From positions 124,001 to 188,000 of the forward strand of contig JAWLBY010000005.1 in NCBI GenBank assembly GCA_041687455.1: a stretch of DNA of 64,000 nt, read 5' to 3'. This document shows positions 7,971 to 15,264 of the stretch, in pieces. Position 1 is the stretch's first letter. Each line of letters opens with the position of its first letter. The notes beneath the pieces are model-generated. The model had not been told where the DNA came from. It made no database searches and saw nothing but the letters and a program-made list of their open reading frames with translations. The DNA is from JAWLBY01 sp041687455. GTDB lineage: Bacteria; Pseudomonadota; Gammaproteobacteria; Xanthomonadales; Xanthomonadaceae. A program made the position numbers and the translations under genes.

Positions 7971-8843
7971 TCAGCCGTTGCGCAACGCCGCGATCCGCTC
8001 TGCCAGCGGCGGGTGGCTCATGAACAGCCGCTTGAGCCCGTGCGCAACGCCGCCAGAAATGCCGAACGCGCGGACCTGATCCGGCAACGTCGTCTGGCCG
8101 TAGCTGCGCGCCAGCCGCTCGAGCGCGGCGATCATCTTCTGCCGTCCGGCCAGACTGGCGCCGCCGGCGTCGGCCCGGAATTCGCGCCAGCGCGAGAACC
8201 ACATCACGATGATCGATGCCAGCAGGCCGAACACGATGTCGAGCACGATCACGATGATGTAATAGGCGAAACTCGGCCCCTCGTCGCGGCCGCCGCTGAT
8301 GAACGAATCGACCAGCCGGCCGACCACGCGAGCGAGGAAGATCACGAACGTGTTCATGACGCCCTGGATCAGCGCCATCGTCACCATGTCGCCGTTGGCG
8401 ACATGGCTGACCTCGTGCGCCAGCACCGCCTCGGCCTCGTCGCGATCCATGCTGCGCAGCAGGCCGGTCGACACCGCGACCAGCGCATTGTTGCGCGACG
8501 GGCCGGTGGCGAACGCATTGATCTCCGGCGCGTCGTAGATCGCGACCTCGGGCATCCTGATGCCGGCGCCCTCGGCCTGGCGACGCACGGTCGATACCAG
8601 CCAGTGCTCGAGCTCGTTGCGTGGCTGCGCGATGACCTGCGCGCCGGTCATGTGCTTGGCGGTCCACTTCGAGATCGCCAGCGAAATGAATGCACCGCCG
8701 AAGCCGAATACTGCCGCGAAGATCAGCAGCGTGCCGGTTTCACCGAGCCGAACGCCGAACACGTTCTGCAGCACCGACAGCACGATGCCGAGCAACACCA
8801 GCACGGCGAGATTGGTAGCGACAAACAAAGCAATCCGTTTCAT
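7971..8843 (-). CDS. htpX: Membrane zinc metalloprotease HtpX
   Basis: A 290-aa M48 peptidase. Two N-terminal hydrophobic segments (about 5-25 and 35-55) come before the zinc motif in LAHEVSHVANGDM (HExxH). Two more membrane segments follow, then the zinc Glu in REFRADAGGA, and the C-terminal MSHPPLAERIAALR. HtpX degrades misfolded inner-membrane proteins and acts alongside FtsH. Translation could also start two codons upstream at 8849 (both ATGs follow AGGAG). Convergent with fimX, divergent from the cysZ-like gene. Confidence 0.95.
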   Translation of the reverse strand: MKRIALFVATNLAVLVLLGIVLSVLQNVFGVRLGETGTLLIFAAVFGFGGAFISLAISKWTAKHMTGAQVIAQPRNELEHWLVSTVRRQAEGAGIRMPEVAIYDAPEINAFATGPSRNNALVAVSTGLLRSMDRDEAEAVLAHEVSHVANGDMVTMALIQGVMNTFVIFLARVVGRLVDSFISGGRDEGPSFAYYIIVIVLDIVFGLLASIIVMWFSRWREFRADAGGASLAGRQKMIAALERLARSYGQTTLPDQVRAFGISGGVAHGLKRLFMSHPPLAERIAALRNG

Positions 8844-8924
8844 GACCATCCACTCTCCTGCTGCCGGCCCACGCCGGCGCCGATATGATGGGGGCGCCCG
8901 CCCGACAATCAAGCCCTTGCATCG

Positions 8925-9713
8925 ATGAACGCCACCGCCGCCCACGTCACCGGAATGCTGTCCGGCCCGACCTATCTGCTGCGCGGATTCGTACTGCTGC
9001 GGCGCCCCGGCCTGCGCCGTTACGTGTTCCTGCCGGTGCTCGGCAACCTGCTGATCTTCGTCGGCGCCGCTGTCGCACTGTTCTTCGGCATGGACACGCT
9101 GCTCGACCGCTGGCTGCCGGAGGGCTTCGACTGGCTGCGCTGGATCGTGTTCCCGCTGGTGGCGCTGGTGCTGATTGCCGGCGGCATGTTCGTATTCACG
9201 CTGATCGCGGCAATGCTGCTGTCGCCGTTCCTCGGCACGCTGTCGGCCAAGGTCGAAGCGATGCTCGACGGGCGCCCGCTCGATGCCGGCAGCGACGGCT
9301 GGTGGCGCGACCTGCGCGCCGGCATCGCAGTCGAACTGCGCCGGCTCGGCTATGCGGCGCTGTGCCTGCTCGGCGTCTTCGCGATCGGACTGATACCGCT
9401 GATCAACATTGTCGCGGCACCGCTGGCGTTCGTCGTCAGCGCCTGGCTGCTGGCCGGCGAATACGCCGGCAATCCGCTCGGGAACCGGCGTTGGCCGCTG
9501 CGTCGCCAACTCGAACTGCTGCGCGCCTCGCGGCTGCGCGTGCTCGCGTTCGGCACCGCGTCGTTCGGTTTGACTCTGGTCCCGGTGGTCAATTTCGTCG
9601 TGATCCCGGCCTCGGTGATCGGCGTGACCTTGCTGTGCCGCGACCTGCTCGCGGCCGAGTCCGCTGGAGCGACCGCGCAGCCGGCAGCGGACCCTGCGCC
9701 ACCGAACCGATGA
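8925..9713 (+). CDS. cysZ: CysZ/EI24-family integral membrane protein
   Basis: A 262-aa protein with four or more hydrophobic segments (about 25-50, 65-100, 135-160, 200-245) and the family-typical segments LIPLINIVAAPLAF and LVPVVNFVVIPASV. These place it in the CysZ/EI24 family. Escherichia CysZ takes up sulfate for cysteine synthesis, but many family members outside cysteine operons have no proven substrate. No cysteine biosynthesis gene is nearby. Its stop overlaps the gluQ start (ATGA). Confidence 0.75.
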   Translation: MNATAAHVTGMLSGPTYLLRGFVLLRRPGLRRYVFLPVLGNLLIFVGAAVALFFGMDTLLDRWLPEGFDWLRWIVFPLVALVLIAGGMFVFTLIAAMLLSPFLGTLSAKVEAMLDGRPLDAGSDGWWRDLRAGIAVELRRLGYAALCLLGVFAIGLIPLINIVAAPLAFVVSAWLLAGEYAGNPLGNRRWPLRRQLELLRASRLRVLAFGTASFGLTLVPVVNFVVIPASVIGVTLLCRDLLAAESAGATAQPAADPAPPNR

Positions 9714-10615
9714 CTGCGGTCCGCTACTGCGGCCGATTCGCCCCTTCGCCGACCGGTCCGCTGCACTTCGGCTCGCTTCTGGCTGCATTCGCGAGCTGGC
9801 TCGACGCGCGCGCTCACGGCGGCGACTGGCTGGTCCGGATCGAGGACGTCGATCGCCATCGCGAGGTGCCCGGCGCGGCCGACGCGCAGTTGCAGGCACT
9901 GTCCGGATTCGGGCTGCTGCCGGATCGGCCGCCGGTAAGGCAAAGCGAGCGCGGCGAACGCTACCAGACCGCGCTGGCCCAACTCGATCGGGCCGGCGAA
10001 ATCTTCCGCTGCAGTTGCAGCCGCAGCCAGTTGACGCTCGCCGGCGGCATCCACACTCGCTGCGTGCAGCCGCCAACCGCATCCGCTGCCATTCGTCTGC
10101 GGATCCCCGAGCGAAGGGTCGCATTCGTCGATCGCTGTGTCGGCGAATATGCGCAGCAGTTACGCGCCGAAGTCGGCGACGTCGTACTGCGCCGCGCCGA
10201 CGGCCTGTGGGCGTATCAGCTCGCGGTCGTCGTCGACGACGCCGATCAGTGCGTCACCGACGTCGTGCGCGGCGTCGACCTGCTCGACTCGACGCCGCGC
10301 CAGATCCATCTGCAGCAGCGGCTCGGACTGCCGACGCCACGCTATCTGCACATTCCGCTCGTGCTCGACAGCGACGGACGCAAACTCAGCAAGTCGAGCC
10401 AGGCGCTCGCGATCGACCCGGCCGCGCCGGTGCCGGCGCTGCGCACGGCATGGAGCGCACTCGGCCAGCCGGCCGCTGCCCTGCCCCGCTCAACCTCGTT
10501 GCCAGACCTGCTGACGGCGGCCGTCAACGCCTTCGACGCCCGCCTGATCGGCCGCGACCCGCTGTGGTTGCACGAATTGCACGAGCGTCATCGGGACGCT
10601 CTGAACGCTGTGTAG
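9710..10615 (+). CDS. gluQ: Glutamyl-Q tRNA(Asp) synthetase GluQRS
   Basis: A 301-aa paralogue of the glutamyl-tRNA synthetase catalytic core without an anticodon-binding domain. The HIGH-type motif is in GRFAPSPTGPLHFGSL (residues 8-23) and the KMSKS-type motif is GRKLSKSSQ. The CSCSR ... TRC stretch provides the zinc cysteines of the family. GluQRS attaches glutamate to queuosine at the wobble position of tRNA(Asp). A queuosine pathway is also consistent with folE2 at the left end. It starts inside the cysZ stop codon. Confidence 0.92.
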   Translation: MTAVRYCGRFAPSPTGPLHFGSLLAAFASWLDARAHGGDWLVRIEDVDRHREVPGAADAQLQALSGFGLLPDRPPVRQSERGERYQTALAQLDRAGEIFRCSCSRSQLTLAGGIHTRCVQPPTASAAIRLRIPERRVAFVDRCVGEYAQQLRAEVGDVVLRRADGLWAYQLAVVVDDADQCVTDVVRGVDLLDSTPRQIHLQQRLGLPTPRYLHIPLVLDSDGRKLSKSSQALAIDPAAPVPALRTAWSALGQPAAALPRSTSLPDLLTAAVNAFDARLIGRDPLWLHELHERHRDALNAV

Positions 10616-10657
10616 AATCGCCGGACGCTTCGTCAAGAAAAGCACCAGGGAGAGCTC

Positions 10658-11401
10658 ATGAGCACTGCACGCACCGCGCTGGTCACCGGCGGCACCGGAG
10701 GCATCGGCACCGCCATCTGCAAGAAGCTGGCGTCGATGGGCCACCGGGTCGCGACCAACTACCGCAACGAGGACAAGGCGCGCGCCTGGCAGGCAACGAT
10801 GCAGCAGGCCGGCTACGAGGTCATGATCGTACCGGGTGATGTCGCCGATGCCGAAGACTCGGCGCGCATGGTCCAGTCGATCGAGAGCGAGCTCGGGCCG
10901 GTCGAGATCCTGGTCAACAACGCCGGCATCACCCGCGACACGACATTCCACAAGATGACCGCAATGCAGTGGCAGGAAGTCATCAACACCAACCTGAACT
11001 CCTGTTACAACGTGACCCGCCCGGTCATCGAGGCGATGCGCGAGCGGCGCTGGGGCCGGATCGTCCAGATCAGTTCGATCAATGGCCAGAAGGGGCAGTA
11101 CGGCCAGGCAAACTACGCCGCGTCGAAGGCCGGCATGCACGGCTTCACGATCTCGCTGGCGCAGGAGAACGCCAGGTTCGGAGTCACCGTCAACACGGTG
11201 TCGCCCGGCTATGTCGCGACCGAGATGGTCATGGCGGTGCCGGAAGATGTCCGGGCCAAGATCGCCGCGCAGATTCCGGTCGGCCGGCTCGGCAATCCGG
11301 AGGAAATCGCCTACGCGGTGGCGTTCTTCGTCCCCGACGAGGCGGCCTGGATCACCGGCGCCAACCTCTCGATCAATGGCGGCCACTACATGGGCTGGTA
11401 G
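10658..11401 (+). CDS. phaB: Acetoacetyl-CoA reductase PhaB, first copy
   Basis: A 247-aa short-chain dehydrogenase. It has the NADP-binding TGGTGGIG (residues 10-17), NNAG (about 88-91), catalytic Ser in VQISSINGQ and YxxxK in ANYAASKAG. The C-terminal NGGHYMGW end is typical of PhaB from polyhydroxybutyrate producers. It reduces acetoacetyl-CoA to (R)-3-hydroxybutyryl-CoA, the monomer for the PHA synthase encoded by the convergent phaEC genes. A GGGAGAG ribosome site precedes the start. Confidence 0.92.
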   Translation: MSTARTALVTGGTGGIGTAICKKLASMGHRVATNYRNEDKARAWQATMQQAGYEVMIVPGDVADAEDSARMVQSIESELGPVEILVNNAGITRDTTFHKMTAMQWQEVINTNLNSCYNVTRPVIEAMRERRWGRIVQISSINGQKGQYGQANYAASKAGMHGFTISLAQENARFGVTVNTVSPGYVATEMVMAVPEDVRAKIAAQIPVGRLGNPEEIAYAVAFFVPDEAAWITGANLSINGGHYMGW

Positions 11402-11543
11402 GTCCATGATCGAGACGACGTGATCGGCGGCCACATGGGGAATCTGCCGGTATCAGGGGCGGACCGGGGGGCTCCCGGTCGCCTTGCATATCGTTCACGT
11501 CTCATTCATCCTTGGCCGCTTTCGGTCGCCAGGCCCCCTGTCC

Positions 11544-12032
11544 ATGCCCGCACCGCGCGTCATCAAGAAGTACCCCAATCGTCGCCTTTACGACACCGAG
11601 ATATCCAGCTACATCACGCTGGAAGACGTGCGGCAGTTGATCGTCGAGGGTGAGCAATTCGAGGTTCGCGACGCCAGGAGCGGTGACGACCTGACCCGCA
11701 GCGTGCTGCTGCAGATCATTGCCGAGCACGAGGAACGCGGGCAGCCGATGCTGTCGACGCAACTGCTGTCGCAGATCATCCGCTTCTACGGGGATTCGCT
11801 GCAGGGCTTCATGGGCAATTATCTCGAGCGCAGCATGCAGATGTTCCTCGAGCAGCAGGGTCAGTTCCGAACCCAGTTGTCGAGCCTGCTCGGCCAGACA
11901 CCGTGGGCGATGCTGAACCAGCTCACCGAGCGCAACATGGACATGTGGAAGCAGCTCCAGAAGACCATGGTCGGCGGCGGCAACGAGCCGGAAGCACCGG
12001 CCGAACGCAACGGCAAGACCTCGCGCAAGTAA
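11544..12032 (+). CDS. phaR: Polyhydroxyalkanoate synthesis repressor PhaR
   Basis: A 162-aa protein. The N-terminal PHB/PHA accumulation-regulator DNA-binding domain (about residues 4-65) has VIKKYPNRRLYDTE and ITLEDVRQLI. A helical middle part (QLLSQIIRFYGDSLQG ... YLERSMQMFLEQQ) resembles the granule-binding region of the family. PhaR represses phasin and PHA genes until it is titrated onto granules. The start MPAPRVIKKY at 11544 was chosen because homology begins there. No strong Shine-Dalgarno is seen. Flanked by two phaB copies. Confidence 0.9.
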   Translation: MPAPRVIKKYPNRRLYDTEISSYITLEDVRQLIVEGEQFEVRDARSGDDLTRSVLLQIIAEHEERGQPMLSTQLLSQIIRFYGDSLQGFMGNYLERSMQMFLEQQGQFRTQLSSLLGQTPWAMLNQLTERNMDMWKQLQKTMVGGGNEPEAPAERNGKTSRK

Positions 12033-12038
12033 CTATCG

Positions 12039-12779
12039 ATGAGCACACGCATCGCCGTCGTGACCGGCGGCATCGGCGGCATCGGCACGGCAATCTGCCG
12101 TGCGCTGGCCGCCTCCGGCCGCACCGTGATCGCCGCGGACCTGGCCGGCCACGATGACGCGGAGGCGCGCTTCCATGCGGCCTGCGACGGCCTCGACGTC
12201 CATGCGCTGACCGCCGACGTCGCCAGTTTCGATGCCTGCGGCGAGCTGTTCGCCGAAGTCGAACAGCGCTTCGGCCCGCTCGACATCCTGGTCAACGCAG
12301 CCGGCATCACCCGCGACCAGACCCTGCGCAAGATGAGCCGCGAACAGTGGGACGCGGTGCTTTCGATCAATCTCGACAGCGTGTTCAACACCTGCCGCCA
12401 GGTCGTCGACGGCATGGTCGCGCGCGGCTTCGGCCGGATCGTCAACATCAGCTCGGTCAACGGCCAGACCGGCCAGTTCGGCCAGACCAACTACTCGGCC
12501 GCCAAGGCCGGCATGCACGGCTTCACGATGGCGCTGGCACGAGAAGTCGCTGCCCGCGGCGTCACCGTCAACAGCGTCGCACCGGGCTACATCGACACCG
12601 GGATGACGCGGGCGATCCGCGACGACATCCGGCAGCAGATCGTCGCGTCGATCCCGGCCGGCCGGATGGGTCAGCCGGACGACATCGCGCGCGTCGTCGA
12701 ATTCCTGTGCCGCGACGACTCCGGCTACCTGACCGGCGCCAACATCCCGGTCAACGGCGGCCTGTTCATGAGCTTCTGA
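12039..12779 (+). CDS. phaB2: Acetoacetyl-CoA reductase PhaB, second copy (SDR paralogue)
   Basis: A 246-aa SDR closely related to the gene at 10658-11401. It has TGGIGGIG, NAAG, catalytic Ser in VNISSVNGQ, YSAAKAG, and the ending NGGLFMSF. It begins 6 bp after phaR, so the three genes look like one operon. Shared PhaB-specific stretches (AGITRD ... KM, NGQ.GQ.GQ.NY) suggest the same substrate class. The N-terminal cofactor region differs (AADLAGHDD instead of NYRNEDKA), which may mean a change in NADH/NADPH preference; that is inference. Confidence 0.82.
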   Translation: MSTRIAVVTGGIGGIGTAICRALAASGRTVIAADLAGHDDAEARFHAACDGLDVHALTADVASFDACGELFAEVEQRFGPLDILVNAAGITRDQTLRKMSREQWDAVLSINLDSVFNTCRQVVDGMVARGFGRIVNISSVNGQTGQFGQTNYSAAKAGMHGFTMALAREVAARGVTVNSVAPGYIDTGMTRAIRDDIRQQIVASIPAGRMGQPDDIARVVEFLCRDDSGYLTGANIPVNGGLFMSF

Positions 12780-12796
12780 AACCGGGATCCGGCGCT

Positions 12797-12862
12797 GGGG
12801 ATTGGAGATTCGGGACAGCGCCGGCAGCGCGGTTGCTCCGCGAATCCCGGATCTCAAATCCC
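12797..12862. repeat. Imperfect inverted repeat of the GGGATTCGGGATT type between convergent genes
   Basis: The left arm at 12797-12815 (GGGGATTGGAGATTCGGG core) faces a right arm at 12841-12862 (CGAATCCCGG ... AAATCCC). It lies between the convergent phaB2 and phaC stop codons. It belongs to the same repeat type as 36316-36450 and could act as a bidirectional terminator hairpin. Confidence 0.6.
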
Positions 12863-12876
12863 GCTGAAGGCGCGCC

Positions 12877-13941
12877 TCAACGCGCCTTCAACCACGCATC
12901 GATCGCCGGCGGCACCTCGCGCTGCGCCCGGCCGCTGACGTAGATGCCGATGTGCCCGCCGCGGAAACTCAGCTCGCTGTAGTCGTCGCTGCCGACCAGT
13001 GTCGCGAGTGCTTTCGACGCGGACGGCGGCACCAGATGGTCCTGCTCGGCATAGATGTTCAGCACCGGCATGTCGAGCCGTCCGAGGTCGACCGGCTTGC
13101 CGCCGATCGACAGCCCGCCTTCGACGAATCGGTTGTTCTGGTAGAACTCGCGGACGAATTCACGGAACGCCTCGCCGGCCTGATCCGGCGAATCGAAGAT
13201 CCACTTTTCCATCCGCAGGAAATTCTCGACTTCCTTCGGGTTGTCGAGCATGTCGATCAGGCCGACGTACTTCTGCGCGTTGAGTCGCCACGGCTTCAAG
13301 GTCAGGTAGCACCAGTTCATCAGGTCGCCCGGCACGTTGCCGAGCGTGTCGACCATCAGGTCGACGTCGATGTCCTGGGTCCAGTGCGAAAGCATGTTGT
13401 CGTCAGTCTTGAAATCGACCGGCGTCACCATCGTGATCAGGTTGCGGACCTTTTCCGGGTAGATCGACGCAAAGCACAGCGAGAACGCGCCGCCCTGGCA
13501 GACGCCCAGCAGATTGATCGCGTCCTCGCCGCTTGCAGCGCGCAGATGATCGACGCAGCCGCGAATGATGCCGTTGATGTAGTCATCCAGCGTGTTGAAT
13601 CGGTCGGAGCCGTCGGGATAGCCCCAGTCGATCAGGTAGACGTCGTGGCCGGCGGCGAGCAGGCTGCGGACGATCGAGCGGTCCGGCTGCAGGTCGACCA
13701 TGTACGGCCGATTGACCAGCGCGTAGACGATCAGCAGCGGCGTCTTCTGCGTCGGACGCTGCTCGCCGAGAAAACGGTACAACGTGACCTTGCCATCGCG
13801 ATAGACGGACTCGCGCGGCGTCAGACCGAAGTCGTGGTTGCCGACCTGTTTCAGCGTTTCGAGTCCGGCAGCGAGCTTCTGCTGCATCCGCTGCGCCTCC
13901 TCGACGATGCGCTCCGGCGTCAGGTTCAATGGTCCGAACAT
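12877..13941 (-). CDS. phaC: Class III polyhydroxyalkanoate synthase, catalytic subunit PhaC
   Basis: A 354-aa alpha/beta-hydrolase-fold protein, the length of class III PhaC. The lipase-like box is GVCQGG with nucleophile Cys148. The other triad residues are Asp301 (YAEQDHLVPP) and His330 (FRGGHIGIYVSG). Each is one position from the known Allochromatium triad (Cys149, Asp302, His331). It polymerises (R)-3-hydroxyacyl-CoA at the granule surface and needs PhaE, encoded 2 bp upstream. Convergent with phaB-phaR-phaB2. Confidence 0.96.
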   Translation of the reverse strand: MFGPLNLTPERIVEEAQRMQQKLAAGLETLKQVGNHDFGLTPRESVYRDGKVTLYRFLGEQRPTQKTPLLIVYALVNRPYMVDLQPDRSIVRSLLAAGHDVYLIDWGYPDGSDRFNTLDDYINGIIRGCVDHLRAASGEDAINLLGVCQGGAFSLCFASIYPEKVRNLITMVTPVDFKTDDNMLSHWTQDIDVDLMVDTLGNVPGDLMNWCYLTLKPWRLNAQKYVGLIDMLDNPKEVENFLRMEKWIFDSPDQAGEAFREFVREFYQNNRFVEGGLSIGGKPVDLGRLDMPVLNIYAEQDHLVPPSASKALATLVGSDDYSELSFRGGHIGIYVSGRAQREVPPAIDAWLKAR

Positions 13942-13943
13942 GC

Positions 13944-15011
13944 TCAGTTCCCCTTGCCCGTTCGCGCGGGCTTCTTGCGTGCAGGCGCCTTTGGTGCCGG
14001 TTTGACCGCCGACTCGGCATTGGAGCGACGGCCGGTGGCGCGCTTGCGGGTCGCCGCAGCAGCGGCGCCATCGCGGCCAGCGGTCCGGGCCTCACGGTGG
14101 CGCTCATCACGGCCGGCGCCGGCCGCACCGCCGCGCTGCGCGACCAGCTCCCGCAGCTCGCGCAGCTCGCGCTGCATAGCGTGGATCTTCCGATGCGCGC
14201 CATCGAGCTCGGCGCGGGTCGGCAGGCCGAGGGCGCCGACCTGACGATCGAGCTCATGCTGCACGAGCTGCTTCAACCGCATCTGCGCGTTGACCATCGC
14301 GCCGTACGTCGAGCGAAATTCATCCGACATCGCCACCTCGGCATAGGCTTCCTCGGCGGCATCGATCCACAGGTCGTACAGGGCGCGCAGGCTGTCGAGC
14401 TGCCGTCCCGGCTCACTGCGCTCGGCAAGCTTGCGCTCGAAACGCTGCAGGCCATGCTGGCTCGCCTTCGCCAACAGCGCCGCGTAGGCGGCACTCTTCT
14501 CCGCGTAATCACCCTGGGCCTGCAGGATCTGCTGCATCTGCTCCTGTCGCTCACGCCCTATACCGAACGCCGGCAGCCCGAGCAGCGCGTTGCGTTCCGA
14601 GCGCATCGCCTCCAGCACAGGCTCGATCCCTTGCGTGAACTGGTCCCAACCTCGCGCACCTTCGGTGGCGATGTGGCGCAGCGTGTCGAACATCGGATTG
14701 CCACCGCCGAGTGCCTGCTGCCAGTCGCCGGCGAGATCACCGGCTCGAACCGCTTCCCCGGCGGCGATGCGGCCGGCAATCGTCTGCAGCATCTGCATCA
14801 GATGCTGCCCGTGTTCGGACATCTGCTCGATCGCATGTGAGGCGTCCCGCGACGGATTGCCGGCCAGCTTCGACCAGAACTGCATGCCCTCGTGCCAGCT
14901 CGGCGCCGCCGGCGGCTTGCCGATCTGCTGCTGCGCGAAATCGCTCCACGCAGTCCAAAGCTGCCTGCCGAACGCCAGCGGATCGGCCGCACCGTACTTG
15001 TTGTCGCTCAT
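13944..15011 (-). CDS. phaE: Class III PHA synthase subunit PhaE with a long basic C-terminal tail
   Basis: A 355-aa mostly helical protein. It has the PhaE-type N-terminus (DPLAFGRQLWTAWSDFAQQ) and central DLWIDAAEEAYAEVAMSDEFR, the best conserved PhaE stretch. Conserved homology ends near residue 300. The last 50 or so residues are Arg/Lys/Ala/Pro rich (TRKRATGRRSNAE, APARKKPARTGKGN), like the histone-H1-like tails of PhaF-type phasins, which suggests DNA or nucleoid contact. The start at 15011 follows GAGGA at good spacing; an ATG at 15020 is less well placed. Coupled to phaC. Confidence 0.92.
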   Translation of the reverse strand: MSDNKYGAADPLAFGRQLWTAWSDFAQQQIGKPPAAPSWHEGMQFWSKLAGNPSRDASHAIEQMSEHGQHLMQMLQTIAGRIAAGEAVRAGDLAGDWQQALGGGNPMFDTLRHIATEGARGWDQFTQGIEPVLEAMRSERNALLGLPAFGIGRERQEQMQQILQAQGDYAEKSAAYAALLAKASQHGLQRFERKLAERSEPGRQLDSLRALYDLWIDAAEEAYAEVAMSDEFRSTYGAMVNAQMRLKQLVQHELDRQVGALGLPTRAELDGAHRKIHAMQRELRELRELVAQRGGAAGAGRDERHREARTAGRDGAAAAATRKRATGRRSNAESAVKPAPKAPARKKPARTGKGN

Positions 15012-15185
15012 CTCGTGCATTCCTCGTTGGGATGACCCGCGCGTCGCACAGTGTAGATGCCTGCAGCCGCCGTGATGCAGCCGCTGTGCGGCGCGACCGA
15101 CGGACCATACGTTGCGGAACGTCGAACCCGAAATCGGGACAGGAGGAGGCTGGATCAGGCGATCGGAAGGACTTGCACGTCCAGG

Positions 15186-15240
15186 GGTGCGCCCGTGCCG
15201 GGCGCACCAAAGCGAAAGGCGGGCCCAAGCCCGCCTTTCG
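15186..15240 (-). terminator. Two tandem hairpins after pnp, probable terminator of the rimP-pnp operon
   Basis: A 12-bp stem, CGAAAGGCGGGC at 15213-15224 with its complement at 15229-15240, lies 25 bp past the pnp stop. A second 9-bp stem at 15186-15194/15200-15208 follows. On the minus strand the first hairpin ends in TTTCG then CTTT, a short T-rich tail. Both lie between pnp and phaE, so they should separate the operons. Confidence 0.7.
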
Positions 15241-15264
15241 ACATCTGCAGCTTCGCGAAGCGGA

